64,000 bases of DNA from Lota lota (lineage: Eukaryota > Chordata > Actinopteri > Gadiformes > Lotidae): contig JACYXH010000126.1 of NCBI GenBank assembly GCA_026745465.1, forward strand, positions 158,918 to 222,917, read 5' to 3'. Below the pieces are notes generated by a model, which was not told the origin of the DNA, made no database searches, and saw only the letters and a list, made by a program, of their open reading frames with translations. The position numbers and the translations under genes were made by a program. Positions 59,701 through 64,000 of this stretch are shown here, piece after piece. Within the stretch, counting starts at the first letter, position 1. Each line of letters starts with the position of its first letter.

Positions 59701-60974
59701 TAGGGGTCTCTCAATCCAAAAAAAGAAAAAACTATTGTGAAGTAGAGTGGAAACATGGGAGTTGTTGTCTTCGGGACCTTTGCTGGTGAAAATCTATCTG
59801 ACGTGACCCAGGCAGAAATCATGTTCATGGATGAGTTAATGTATTAAAAGTTTTATTCGGGTTACGTTTAGTCACGTTTAATCACGTTATGTCTTTTCAT
59901 TCTAATGAAAAAGCCACAAGTAACAACTTAGATTAGATAAGTGGACTACCCAAACAGCTGTAGATTATTATGTGGGGTAGCCCAGCGCTACTATCCATGT
60001 TCAAAACAATCATACAAGAAATAACTGAGTGTGTTGAACATTGTTGTAACTTTATAACGTTACCGTACACATTAGTGTTTTCCACCAAATTAGATTCTCT
60101 AAACAACAGCCTAACTCAAATGCAATTAAACCAGATGTCTCACATTTCAAAATGTTCACAATGGATTTACAACAGTAAAAAAACACGGAAAGAACTGCGT
60201 GGCAAATGGAGGTCTAGTATGGGTATAATGCACATAGACTGTAATACAGGTATAATACAGGTTAAACTGAATTACAGGGGTCATATTAAAGCAGTTTTCG
60301 TTAGTAATTTAATTTTTTTTTTAAAAACATTTTTTTAATATTCTCGCCTCGCCTCCCCTCCCGATAAGCCCAGTCTGCTCTGACTGGTCAGCTGGCCCAC
60401 TCTGTTGTGCTTGGTCAAATGCGTAGCATGTATGTCGGCCATCTCATTCCCAAGTCTTGAGCCGATGTAAACATTACCGCTATCAATGGCTTCGGTTCAG
60501 CCGTACCTTTTCTCTTGCATACTAACTGTATACTTGCATACTAACAAAGCCGGAACTGTAATTTCTCTACATCACGGTAAAAAACTAGTGTTTGCATGTA
60601 TTTTATAATTTCTTATTTCGGTGCACTTGTGGACACCTGTTTTATATTATCTATTTATTCTTACACAACTTCATTTGAAATACAAGTTTTACAGTGAAAC
60701 ACATTTTGCTTCCTGGATCAATATTTGCCCTATACAGTGATGTTGCCTCTGGAAGTATTTGTTTTATTATACAACACTATTTGTTGTAAATCATTCTTAT
60801 TTTACTTATCAGGTTGTGGGACAAATTAGCCAGGTTTCAGTCCCCCCTACATGCATGGTACACCATCCACATCATGGACTAGGTCCTAACTGTTTTAATC
60901 CCTACATCCTGCAGAACATCAACAACATTTATAGAGTGGACTATGTACCTTTGAGGCATGGAACAGAGGAATAG
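21408..60974 (+). CDS. YTHDC2-like DEAH-box RNA helicase, C-terminal half of a gene (11 exons seen)
   Basis: Exons: 21408-21517, 22585-22711, 22839-22975, 24760-24825, 27694-27857, 36112-36208, 43077-43164, 58021-58101, 58188-58255, 58381-58486, 59445-59564, then 60813-60974. All junctions join in phase. In order they read: an acidic linker (LTQWCGTL), ankyrin repeats ([25 protein letters not shown]), then the second RecA lobe ([29 protein letters not shown] = motif [12 protein letters not shown] = Va, [12 protein letters not shown] = motif VI, and the post-helicase block [12 protein letters not shown]). Ankyrin repeats inserted between the two lobes are diagnostic of YTHDC2, a meiotic and germline 3'-5' RNA helicase that binds m6A RNA. 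The R3H and ATP-binding lobe are not seen upstream, and HA2, OB and YTH are absent downstream. Low similarity to YTHDC2 in the linker suggests a diverged paralogue. It may be a truncated gene, or a pseudogene with intact exons. Confidence 0.85.
21518..22584. other. Intron, no recognised element
   Basis: AT-rich intronic DNA with short open frames on both strands that lack splice or codon support. A small GATA-type run lies near 22370-22385. I see no coding or mobile element. Confidence 0.5.
22585..22711 (+). CDS. YTHDC2-like exon: start of ankyrin insert
   Basis: The acceptor is TGGTTTTAG. It encodes [15 protein letters not shown] and [10 protein letters not shown], matching the helix pair before VDYRH in YTHDC2. 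The donor is G|GTGGTT (weak), leaving phase 1. Confidence 0.75.
22839..22975 (+). CDS. YTHDC2-like exon: ankyrin repeat
   Basis: After TTTGACAG it reads [20 protein letters not shown], then [18 protein letters not shown], an almost canonical ankyrin repeat. The donor TG|GTATGT splits the Trp codon, completed by the G at 24760. Confidence 0.9.
22976..24759. repeat. Intron with fish interspersed repeats and a ~105-bp tandem pair
   Basis: About 23940-24170 begins AGCCTGGAAACCAGACGAA and includes a CCAATCACAACC / CCAATGAGAGGC pair, a type of short interspersed repeat common in fish. At 24450-24640 two diverged direct copies of a CTATA-GTGTCCG...CTCGGACGG...CGGACAGA(A/G)CTTCAC block follow each other; the short open frames there reflect this GC-rich repeat. 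Nothing recognised in 22976-23930. Confidence 0.4.
24760..24825 (+). CDS. YTHDC2-like exon: second ankyrin helix
   Basis: After TTTGTTTCAG it reads [21 protein letters not shown]. The donor CAT|GTAAAA is followed 25 bp later by the Tc1-like transposon at 24851. Confidence 0.9.
24851..26430 (-). mobile_element. Complete Tc1-like transposon with perfect 27-bp terminal repeats
   Basis: 24851-24877 and 26404-26430 are perfect inverted repeats starting ACTGCTCAAAAAAATAAAG. The total length of 1580 bp is typical of Tc1/mariner. TA dinucleotides flank the ends (24848-24849 and just past 26430). It sits in an intron of the YTHDC2-like gene, antisense to it. This type, widely known from teleosts and lampreys, is thought to have spread by horizontal transfer. 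Undamaged ends and an open reading frame suggest recent insertion. Confidence 0.95.
25097..26134 (-). CDS. Tc1-like transposase, apparently intact
   Basis: 345 codons from the ATG at 26134 ([12 protein letters not shown]); an upstream in-frame ATG at 26179 would add 15 unlikely residues. N-terminal paired-like helix-turn-helix pair (residues ~1-120): [21 protein letters not shown] and a GRRRATT AT-hook-like linker. The DDE core shows LFTDESRF (first Asp), [11 protein letters not shown] (second Asp) and [12 protein letters not shown] (Glu), with exactly 34 residues between the second Asp and Glu: the DD34E class. It cuts and pastes the element at TA sites in the nucleus. No stop or frameshift, so it may be active or very recently so. 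Confidence 0.95.
   Translation of the reverse strand: MRRSLQPTQVAQVVQLIQDGTSIRAVARRFAVSVSVVSRAWRRYQETGQYIRRRGGGRRRATTQQQDRYLRLCARRSRRSTARALQNDLQQATNVHVSAQMVRNRLHEGGMRARRPQVGVVLTAQQRAGRLAFAREHQDWQIRHWRPVLFTDESRFTLSTCDRRDRVWRRRGERSAACNILQHDRFGGGSVMVWGGISLGGRTALHVIARGSLTAIRYRDEILRPLVRPYAGAVGPGFLLMQDNARPHVAGVCQQFLQEEGIDAMDWPARSPDLNPIEHIWDIMSRSIHQRHVAPQTVQEVSDALVQVWEEIPQETIRHLIRSMPRRCREVIQACGGHTHYRASF
26431..27119. repeat. Intron with a dispersed repeat sharing a block with 63.1 kb
   Basis: About 26895-26935 reads TTTTAGAGGACGTACATTTA and GGGGCGCTATTGCCCC, the same block as TTTTTAGAGGACCTATGTTG...GGTGCTATTGCCCC at 63094-63135. The rest shows short open frames without support. Confidence 0.35.
27120..27430 (+). 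repeat. Unnamed dispersed repeat, copy a
   Basis: Shares a long colinear stretch with 37195-37540 (+) and 31830-32260 (-): AGTGAAGACGA, CCTTTCACCAAAATA, TAATCTAAGTGTAACATTTTG, GATGAGGGGGATTATAA, AACTGCACACAGTCATGTT and CACCTATATTCATTTACCGC. It covers the region just before the exon at 27694. Confidence 0.6.
27694..27857 (+). CDS. YTHDC2-like exon: link to second RecA lobe
   Basis: After TTTATAAATAG it reads [13 protein letters not shown], then [18 protein letters not shown], matching the LDLIMHLLYNIC helix before lobe 2. The donor is G|GTGAGT. Confidence 0.9.
27858..28915. other. Intron, no recognised element
   Basis: AT-rich intronic sequence. I see no domain, terminal repeat or tRNA-like structure. 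Confidence 0.4.
28916..30050 (+). pseudogene. Broken hAT transposon (GTF2IRD2/ZBED-like transposase relic)
   Basis: The left end CAGGGGTCGGCAACC at 28916 is a hAT terminal repeat. A start at about 29263 ([13 protein letters not shown]) is followed by a frameshift and a BED zinc finger ([19 protein letters not shown], then ARHFQNKH). Further relics: [35 protein letters not shown] and [13 protein letters not shown]. Several stops and frameshifts interrupt it. The right half, with the dimerisation domain and the terminal repeat, is missing; gag-like DNA follows on the other strand. The element is dead. Confidence 0.75.
30054..30800 (-). pseudogene. Retroelement gag-like relic
   Basis: Two overlapping frames: a Pro-rich stretch (30437-30655) and a charged stretch (30054-30443) ending in a Lys/Glu-rich coiled coil with [11 protein letters not shown] and INQIKKQLE. 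The make-up (Pro/Ser-rich, then coiled coil) resembles gag regions of fish LTR retroelements, but I see no zinc knuckle, protease, polymerase or LTR. It seems inserted antisense at the broken end of the hAT relic. Low certainty. Confidence 0.35.
30985..31310 (+). repeat. Degenerate member of the second hairpin-repeat family
   Basis: It starts TTATTAGGGGTCATACG-AAAAACGTAGGA (a decayed hairpin monomer), then CTGTATAAATTGGCAGGC, GGATGCAAAGGATGGGCCAG, ATAGGTGGCACTATGC and CAACAGGCCGCCATTTCC. It aligns block for block with 36323-36800, with the same layout as the units of the 18-kb array. Confidence 0.6.
31830..32260 (-). repeat. Unnamed dispersed repeat, copy c (inverted)
   Basis: The reverse complement carries GAAACTACTT-like then CTGTTGCGATACAACTGCAC, ATGTTATCAAAAGCAACC, GATGAATGATCAACACATAA and AGCGATAATTATAGGTC, matching copy b (37195-37620) in order. 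A further piece of related sequence may extend to about 31600. Confidence 0.6.
32515..32605 (+). repeat. Fragment of the second hairpin-repeat family
   Basis: AACAGGATGCCATTTCCACTA, GTGCAATATGCATGAAACTT and GATGAACAACTTTCAAATTG repeat the block seen at 31160-31250 and 36700-36790, without head monomers. A small ATGGTCAGACCATATATATAC / ATGGTCAGACCATGAG direct repeat follows at 32593-32630. Confidence 0.5.
32930..34020 (-). pseudogene. L2/Rex1-like LINE, reverse transcriptase remnants
   Basis: On the minus strand, 33800-34000 reads [29 protein letters not shown] and VTGLNNYRP, the start of the reverse transcriptase domain in L2/CR1-type LINEs. Further along (33350-32940) come [14 protein letters not shown], VEVVE-like and [11 protein letters not shown] / [10 protein letters not shown] / KVIGL blocks of the C-terminal part. 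The catalytic YADD region between them is lost, and frames are broken by stops. Old and inactive. Confidence 0.65.
34021..36111. other. Intron with an inverted repeat and a coding-like relic
   Basis: 34438-34620 holds an imperfect inverted repeat (GGTCCAGCAGAAGCTCAAAGAC against TGTCTTTGAG...CGCTGGACC), perhaps a MITE. About 35725-35900 (+) has a coding-like reading, [35 protein letters not shown] and [12 protein letters not shown], then stops; I do not recognise it. A minus-strand frame over the same bases is its shadow. The rest is featureless. Confidence 0.35.
36112..36208 (+). CDS. YTHDC2-like exon: helicase motif IV region
   Basis: It reads [18 protein letters not shown] and RRFADYPER. 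The FLPG block is the first strand of the C-terminal helicase lobe. The split AG|G Arg codon is completed at 43077. Confidence 0.92.
36315..36930 (+). repeat. Second hairpin-repeat family with four head monomers
   Basis: Four ~55-bp monomers from about 36324, each GGGTCCTACGRAATCCGTAGG-like (a self-complementary hairpin) followed by AACCCTATT-TATTTGTTAGTATTATT. Then a body with GACATGGTCAAAAGCTG, CCCAAAGGTGGCGCTAATA, GCTGCCATTTCC and ATGATGAACAAATTTC. It has the same plan and the same GGTGGCGCTA core as the 18-kb array units but different monomer sequence. It lies just after the exon at 36112-36208. Confidence 0.75.
37195..37620 (+). repeat. Unnamed dispersed repeat, copy b
   Basis: It reads TATAGCCTAGTGAAGACGAT, CCTTTCACCAAAATACCC, AACTGTTGCGAAACAACTGC, CATGTTATCAGAAGCAACC and AGCGATAATTATAGGTCTAG, colinear with copies a and c. 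No coding frame runs through it and no clear terminal repeats are visible. Confidence 0.6.
37621..39050. other. Intron, little recognisable
   Basis: Apart from the THAP-like fragment at 38661-38775, I see no domain or terminal repeat. The sequence is AT-rich, with no long open frames. Confidence 0.4.
38661..38775 (+). pseudogene. THAP zinc-finger-like relic
   Basis: It reads [19 protein letters not shown] and [12 protein letters not shown]. This fits the THAP start C-x(2-4)-C...FHxxP, with the second Cys changed to Arg (TGC to CGC). THAP domains bind DNA and occur in P-element-like transposases and host regulators. The C-terminal Cys/His pair is not seen. Likely a transposon-derived fragment. 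Confidence 0.35.
39060..39406. repeat. Common teleost hAT-derived interspersed repeat, interrupted by Tc1
   Basis: It contains AAAGTACTCATTATGAATGG, CCCATTTCAGAATCATATA, GCTGGTAAAGGTGGAGCTC and AAAATGTAGTGGAGTACAGTA, blocks I know from a very common teleost repeat. CACTGTACTTAAGT after the Tc1 copy (about 41080) is probably its continuation, so the Tc1-like element jumped into it. Confidence 0.5.
39407..41039 (+). mobile_element. Second Tc1-like transposon with long (~235-bp) inverted ends
   Basis: The ends read CAGTATCTCACAAAAGTGAG (left) and the complement of AAGTATCTCACAAAAGTGAG (right), flanked by TA at 39405-39406 and 41040-41041. The inverted repeats extend inwards to about 39643 and 40802, with matching blocks such as GTGACAACACTGAAGAAATG. 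The family differs from the copy at 24851-26430. Length 1633 bp. Confidence 0.92.
39781..40794 (+). pseudogene. Tc1-like transposase with a single in-frame stop
   Basis: 338 codons including the terminal stop, starting [20 protein letters not shown], with one internal TGA at 39961-39963, where relatives carry Arg (CGA to TGA, a CpG-type change). Helix-turn-helix region [20 protein letters not shown]; catalytic blocks [23 protein letters not shown] and [12 protein letters not shown] with 34 residues between the second Asp and Glu (DD34E). [11 protein letters not shown] carries Glu where Gly is usual. No frameshifts, so the element decayed recently. It is on the same strand as the host gene, inside its intron. 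Confidence 0.92.
41042..42009. other. Intron, no firm feature
   Basis: AT-rich start (TATATA tract at 41041-41070). On the minus strand, about 41430-41640 reads [20 protein letters not shown], which looks coding-like but has no recognised family or splice support. Nothing else identified. Confidence 0.3.
42010..42720 (+). repeat. Tandemly duplicated SINE-containing unit (274-bp period)
   Basis: GATTTTGATATGTT...ATACCAATGC occurs at 42050 and 42324, and tRNA-like segments start near 42194 and 42468; both spacings are 274 bp. The tRNA-like parts carry box A-like TAGCTCAGTGT / TGGCTCAGTGG and box B-like GCTTGAGTCGG / GTTTGAATCC, as in Pol III-driven SINEs. A LINE-like tail (CCCTTTCAGGGACAATGAATA) ends at about 42720. 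Confidence 0.6.
42190..42262 (+). repeat. tRNA-like head of SINE copy 1
   Basis: CCCATGTAGCTCAGTGTTAG is a clear A-box context; the B box (GGCTTGAGTCG) is degenerate. It cannot fold as a normal tRNA, so this is a SINE head and not a tRNA gene. Confidence 0.55.
42721..43076. other. Intron, nothing recognised
   Basis: AT-rich sequence leading to the acceptor at 43071-43076; no repeat or coding signal seen. Confidence 0.5.
43077..43164 (+). CDS. YTHDC2-like exon: LHSNM block
   Basis: After TTTACAG it reads [17 protein letters not shown], then [11 protein letters not shown](N) is conserved across DEAH helicases. The following 14.9-kb intron is filled by LINE, hAT and LTR insertions. Confidence 0.9.
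43650..46361. mobile_element. Possible 2.7-kb DNA transposon with a MADF-like fragment
   Basis: GGCATGGCCGTAGCCAG at 43650 and the near-complement CTGGCTATGGCCCTGAC at 46345-46361 could be terminal repeats. Between them, about 44078-44170 (+) reads [20 protein letters not shown] followed by PSANGHRR, like the start of a MADF/Myb-SANT domain found in PIF/Harbinger accessory proteins; it then decays. A GGTAGGCCTGG / CCGGGCCTACC inverted pair lies at 46046-46211. No transposase core was seen and no clear target duplication, so the boundaries are tentative. Confidence 0.3.
46362..47880. other. Intron, nothing recognised
   Basis: AT-rich DNA with isolated open frames on both strands; none has domain, splice or start-site support. 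A short (AAAT)n run lies at about 47695-47710. Confidence 0.4.
47960..49020 (-). repeat. Two 266-bp monomers of a third GGCGCTA-type repeat, split by an LTR
   Basis: On the minus strand these share CCTATAGGGGGCGCTA, TTTGACCTACGGTCATGAAAC and CATGGCCGCC with the array body. The markers CACCAAGTTTGGTGAT and GGTTTCATGAC recur. The first copy is cut in two by the LTR at 48103-48657; the period without it is about 266 bp. It is related to, but clearly diverged from, the 2.2-20.3 kb array. Confidence 0.6.
48103..48657 (-). mobile_element. Solo LTR with 5-bp target duplication TGTGG
   Basis: 555 bp, TGTTACG...CGTTACA, flanked by TGTGG at 48098-48102 and 48658-48662. On the minus strand it has a TATA-like box and AATAAA (complement of 48174-48179) near its end, so transcription probably runs that way. 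Inside is a variable AGGCAGGC / AACGGGAGCGGGAAC minisatellite (48230-48420) responsible for spurious Pro-rich and Arg-rich frames. No internal genes remain. Confidence 0.8.
50338..50946 (-). mobile_element. LTR-like element inside the L1
   Basis: It begins TGTTACGACCCTCTAGTCTA, like the solo LTR at 48103. AAAGGATTTATTGGAATAAC near the left end gives AATAAA on the minus strand, as in the other copy. The right border is unclear (near 50940) and no target duplication is found, so the insertion came with loss of LINE sequence or the element is truncated. Confidence 0.55.
51988..53626. mobile_element. hAT-type DNA transposon, non-autonomous, 8-bp target duplication
   Basis: The 8-bp duplication GAAGCCAG flanks it exactly (51980-51987 and 53627-53634). 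The ends are TAGGCTTGGACAGTAT and, inverted, TAGGATTGGGCAGTAT. A second pair, ACGGTATACC, sits just inside. No transposase frame was seen in the 1639 bp, so it was probably mobilised in trans. It interrupts the L1 endonuclease, giving the insertion order. Confidence 0.92.
53918..55020. other. LINE 5' flank and unassigned repeats
   Basis: It may include the 5' part of the L1, but no ORF1 is recognised. A (GT)n run lies at about 54160-54182. A GC-rich patch at 54770-54830 (CCCTCAGGGCGGCGCC) resembles the end of a fish interspersed repeat. Confidence 0.35.
55030..56881 (+). pseudogene. hAT transposase relic (ZBED/SCAND3-like) with internal deletion
   Basis: It starts at about 55120 ([20 protein letters not shown]) with a BED-finger start ([11 protein letters not shown]), then jumps at about 55312 to the middle of the RNase-H-like domain ([29 protein letters not shown]). 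Stops and frameshifts follow at 55719 and about 56020. The hAT dimerisation domain is readable at 56060-56200 ([28 protein letters not shown]) up to TAG at 56233. The right terminal repeat at 56867-56881 is the complement of CAGTGGTTCCCAACC. (GT)n at 56735-56795 and a G-run at 56806-56820 lie between. Inactive; the left end was not found. Confidence 0.85.
56890..58020. other. Intron, nothing recognised
   Basis: AT-rich DNA before the motif V exon. Small open frames lack support. No terminal repeats seen. Confidence 0.4.
58021..58101 (+). CDS. YTHDC2-like exon: helicase motif V
   Basis: It reads [12 protein letters not shown] (motif V) and [12 protein letters not shown]. Exactly 27 codons, phase 0 at both ends, with TTTACAG and GTGATA borders. 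Conserved residues are intact. Confidence 0.95.
58188..58255 (+). CDS. YTHDC2-like exon: entry to motif VI
   Basis: It reads [20 protein letters not shown], shortened by a few residues against YTHDC2 before WISKASA, then MG; the next Arg codon is split across the junction. The donor is AAG|GTGAAG. Confidence 0.85.
58381..58486 (+). CDS. YTHDC2-like exon: motif VI RAGR
   Basis: It completes [16 protein letters not shown], then [12 protein letters not shown]. The QRxGRAGR arginine fingers needed for ATP hydrolysis are all present. Good TTGACAG and GTACAT borders. Confidence 0.95.
58804..59100. mobile_element. TTAA foldback MITE (piggyBac-type target site)
   Basis: 297 bp flanked by TTAA at 58800-58803 and 59101-59104. 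The two halves are near-perfect inverted copies of about 125 bp: AGGGCTCCTATTGTACCACC on the left against the complement of an AGGGCCCCTATTATACCACC right end. Both arms include GTGACATCACAAGTGGGCGT-like sequence. No gene; it would fold into a long hairpin. TTAA duplication suggests piggyBac-like mobilisation (inferred). Confidence 0.85.
59445..59564 (+). CDS. YTHDC2-like exon: post-helicase block
   Basis: It reads [20 protein letters not shown], then APEPPHI and INYAVQMLK, 40 codons, phase 0 at both ends. In YTHDC2 the next exon carries the winged-helix/HA2 region (TIDAMDTWEDL-type sequence); nothing like it was found downstream. Confidence 0.92.
60040..60310 (+). repeat. Diverged internal fragment of the 52-kb hAT family
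   Basis: ACAACAGCCTAACTCAAATG, AAATGTTCACAATGGATTTAC, GAACTGCGTGGCAAATGGAG and ATAATACAGGTTAAACTG follow the same order as 53080-53310 inside the hAT element. It lies between the last two proposed exons of the YTHDC2-like gene. Confidence 0.55.
60813..60974 (+). CDS. Possible non-homologous last exon of the YTHDC2-like gene
   Basis: A strong pyrimidine tract and TTATCAG precede 60813. Phase 0 matches the previous exon, and 53 codons stay open to TAG at 60972. It reads [14 protein letters not shown], a His-rich HHPHHGLG stretch and [15 protein letters not shown], which I do not recognise. It would replace the HA2, OB-fold and YTH domains. It could be an exonised repeat or an exon of another gene. 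Confidence 0.45.
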   Translation, partial: VVGQISQVSVPPTCMVHHPHHGLGPNCFNPYILQNINNIYRVDYVPLRHGTEE

Positions 60975-61039
60975 TAAAATCAGAACAGTGAAGTTTCATT
61001 ATACCACAGGACCCAAATAATTAGTGAAGAAATTCTCAA

Positions 61040-61045
61040 AATAAA
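61040..61045 (+). promoter_or_regulatory. Poly(A) signal AATAAA after the possible last exon
   Basis: AATAAA lies 66 bp after the TAG at 60974, a normal distance for a short 3' UTR. It supports, but does not prove, that the YTHDC2-like transcript ends here. Confidence 0.4.
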
Positions 61046-63090
61046 TAATCTTTGCTAATGTAAACAAAGTCCCAGTTGGAGTTATTAAGGAAGGAATGTC
61101 AGGGTTGTCATCCCGTCTTGTGTGGTACTCCGGGCACGCCAGGGGTTTCCTGATCCGGCTAGAGAGTATGTTGGCTTCTGACCGCCCCATGACTGAAGCG
61201 GGAGACATTGCGGCCAACCACGACCTCCTTTGAGTGTCCCTCATACTGGGATGACAGGTGCTGGGATATGGGGATTGTCTTAAACTCCTCGCAAATAACG
61301 TTGGGTCTTCAAACACCTCATCAAATATGAGCCTCATCATGTCGTCAACATAATCTGTAAAATATTGCATTCAAATAGCCACTTTGTGTTTTTAAAGAAA
61401 GGACTTTTCTGAATATATCTTCTTTATACATTTGTGAAGTGGGCCCATACTTATAAAAAATACATATATTTTGTTATGTTTAATACAAATGTTTTATAAA
61501 GTAAAAGTGGGCCTGCTTTTAATTGCATTGCCGTGCATTCACCATTCTTGGACTTAGGGAAAACACCCTAAGAAGATGGCTTGACCACACATATGCATGT
61601 AAACAAATGCGTATAGAAGAAAACACACCAACACGTTATCCTTGTTTTAAACACAGCCCCAGCTGTGGAACTCTGGAACAACTACACAGTTGGGTATGTA
61701 GAGAACAGCCTTCATGTAACAGAGCTAGGTAAAAGGCACGAAATGTAAGGAGAACAGTGGCCAAGAGTTTGGTAAGTAATGGTATATAACTGTGGTTGTA
61801 ACATTACAGCTTGTTTAATCACAAATTCAACAATGTTTAACATGTTATGATCAGAAAACCATCTGCATATGTCTAGATTTAGAGGTAAAGGTGGGCCTAA
61901 AGTAGATAAGCAAATAATTAGAACACCATAATGGTAGGTATTAAGTTAGCCGAGCCTACAGCCCATAGCTACCTTGTTTGTTTTAAACAGAACAAATCCA
62001 CAACTACAGCATACTTACAGGTTGTCATCCTGAATCTACAGGCTGCATGTCTTCAACTACGTCGACAACGGGCCTAAACAAGCCGCGGTTCATTGTCTGC
62101 AGTTCACTTGGTCACTGTACTTGGATGATGAATATACTACCGTTATATTACTCTGACCATAATCTGAGGAGTCTCTATGCCCTTCAGTTTTCTCGACAAC
62201 CGTTCATTCGATCGACCTCACACTTGGCAGGTGTATTTCTGGGCCCTAAGGTACTGCAATATCGAGTGGGAAATTTTTTGGATGAGAGGTCATCAAGAAA
62301 GCTGCAACAATCAGCCCATTCCGAACAGGCACTGTACTGGTGGGTATATTGCTGAGGACCCAAGGACGTGCAGGGTAGAGTGTGTGAAGTTGTTTGAATG
62401 AGCGGCTCTGAAGAAATCTGGAAGCAGCAATATGTTTATATATTAGCAATAACCAAGCAATCGGACAGGCCCGTTTTGTTTGGAAACCTTTTCCGAACAG
62501 GCCCCATTTTGATCAGGCAGTGCAGTAGTATCAAAACTGGATTAATGTTTTTGCGTGTTTACCCGGAAGTTAAGGGTTAAAGGGCACATGATGCCATTGA
62601 CATGCAACCAATATGACGGACCGTTACCGTAAATAAAACTATGGATTTCTCTGATTTTTAACGCTGTTGGAAACCATTTGGATAAGTGCACAACTCAACA
62701 AATCATATAACAGGTGTTGTCGTATATAGCTATTTTAAGCTAACATAAATGTTACATATTATACCTTTTAAGGTTAATAATGGTTCAACATTGTACCCTT
62801 ATTGTAAAGTGTGTCCGGAAATTCATAGTAACAACAGACAGTTCAACAAACACTTAGTGTATATGGAGAAACCAGAAACTAGGAGAAGTGGAATGTTGTA
62901 GCATTGATCAAAGTCTGCTTAATCGAGGGAATACAGGTGTCTCTGCCCTGAACTCACAATGTTCATATTGTAATGCTACCTATACAGTATTTCTCACGAC
63001 AAAATGCTTTATTAGCTTAAACAATAACGATAGCCTCAACTCAAGTGCCTCATAATACATTGACTAGTGTCAAATGTCATCGGCAAAAAC
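61046..63090. other. Downstream region with coding-like relics, no recognised gene
   Basis: On the minus strand, 60999-61370 reads YVDDMMRLIFDEVFEDP then LRQSPYPST, resembling a repeated fish transposon-associated protein, but I cannot name it. On the plus strand, 61530-61732 reads ILGLRENTLRRWLDHTYACK, and about 62045-62150 reads RLHVFNYVDNGPKQAAVHCL then WSLYLDDEYTTVIL. Frames are short and interrupted. Perhaps one decayed mobile element on both sides of a rearrangement. Confidence 0.3.
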
Positions 63091-64000
63091 GAGCATTTTT
63101 AGAGGACCTATGTTGACGGGGTGCTATTGCCCCTGTTACACCGTATTCTGTGACCTACCGTATTCTGTGACCCCAGGGGGCGCTGTTGCACATTTTCTGC
63201 AACATGCACGAGTTTGAAGGCATAAAGTCGTTCATGTGCGGGAACATGCACGAGCTTCAAAGTAAACATCGTATCGCCATCGCTCACTCGGGATGGTTAG
63301 TTCGTTTTGTATAGCCCGCTGAGTGGATGAAGCAAAGCGGTTGATTTGGCTCTGTGGTGGCACGATGATGACGGGTCCTTCTTTCGTGATGCAAACGTGA
63401 ATATAGAAACGGTGTTGGTCAATTCTAAACAGCATTTTACACAGTAGCCTATAGTAGGAAATACTCAAAGGTAAATCAACGTAATTAAACGCTGATTGTT
63501 GCTTCTTATGGGGAAAGAAGCAACGTTGGTGGATCGTAGTAAACGCCCCATCCATAGTATGTGTCTGTAGAATGCTAATCAAATCAAATGTATTTATAAA
63601 GCACATTTAATTACAAGGGGATGGGGGAGAGATCTTTCTTCATTACGAGTCCCTCTCTGATTGCTCAAACTGTAGTTGTTTTTGTTATAATGCCCACAGT
63701 TTTTTGATTACTGCAGTTTATGAAATAAACTATGAACTAATGCCTGTATGGGCGTGAAGTGTGCGTGATTGCAGTGACTTGGGTTGGATTTGCAGCGTAA
63801 GGGTGATTTTAGTGACCCAAGAGCACAATTTTCAAAAGGCCGACAGTATTGCGCCCTGAGTATGGTGGCCACTGAAGAGGCAGTAGCCTATAGTTCCAGT
63901 GGAAAGCACAGCGGGACGAAGCACCCGACAGAAACCTGTTTTTCATTTGTCATCCTGTAAAATTATTCATGTCTGCGATCATCACAGAGTCCACACGCAA
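63090..64000. repeat. Short repeats at the window end
   Basis: 63094-63135 shares TTTTTAGAGGACCTATGTTG / GGTGCTATTGCCCC with 26895-26935. Direct repeat CCGTATTCTGTGACC at 63142-63173 (two copies), and ATGCACGAGTTTGAAGG / ATGCACGAGCTTCAAAG at 63206 and 63246. AATCAAATCAAATGTATTTA at 63581-63600 is a very common fish repeat block. No gene recognised. Confidence 0.45.

Noticed and set aside
63232..63606. 124-codon minus-strand frame at the window end
   Set aside because: No recognised domain; it starts within a common fish repeat block and ends in local direct repeats, so a chance frame is more likely.

Overview
The window looks like euchromatic nuclear DNA of a teleost fish. Its genes are split by introns with GT-AG borders and AATAAA-type poly(A) signals. 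Most of the rest is interspersed repeat typical of ray-finned fish: Tc1-like and hAT DNA transposons, L1-like and L2/Rex1-like LINEs, solo-LTR-like elements, tRNA-derived SINEs, a TTAA foldback MITE, and long (ATT)n and (GT)n tracts. There are no bacterial features. The species cannot be named from sequence alone.

Layout. (1) 1-2.1 kb: a small CARD gene on the + strand (start codon 218, CARD exon 510-791, possible last exon 1962-2032). Its second intron holds a solo-LTR-like element and a strong palindrome. (2) 2.24-20.26 kb: eight head-to-tail copies of a 1.8-3.1 kb repeat unit. Each unit starts with hairpin monomers and an (ATT)n tract, carries internal ~155-bp monomers, and ends in an inverted copy of its first ten bases plus a terminal hairpin. 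This matches non-autonomous Helentron/DINE-like rolling-circle elements. The many short ORFs inside are by-products of the repeat. (3) 21.4-61.0 kb: one gene on the + strand, a YTHDC2-like DEAH-box RNA helicase, recognised exon by exon: linker, ankyrin repeats, C-terminal helicase lobe. All junctions between the YTHDC2-matching exons are phase-consistent. The ATP-binding half is not visible upstream. The last exon joins in frame but does not look like YTHDC2, and a stop and AATAAA follow, so the gene may be a truncated paralogue. (4) Its introns are swollen by mobile DNA: an apparently intact Tc1-like transposon (24.85-26.43 kb), a broken hAT and a gag-like relic (28.9-30.8 kb), an L2-like LINE (32.9-34.0 kb), a second Tc1-like element with one stop codon (39.4-41.0 kb), a tandemly duplicated SINE (42.0-42.7 kb), a solo LTR inside a related repeat (47.9-49.0 kb), an L1 split by a hAT and an LTR (49.0-53.9 kb), a second hAT relic (55.0-56.9 kb) and a TTAA MITE (58.8-59.1 kb). 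(5) 61-64 kb: no recognised gene, only coding-like relics and short repeats.

Most worth following up: the 18-kb tandem array, including one monomer with a paired base change that keeps its hairpin; diverged families of the same build elsewhere in the window; the truncated YTHDC2-like helicase; and the possible CARD-only gene. All family calls are by eye from motifs; no database search was run.
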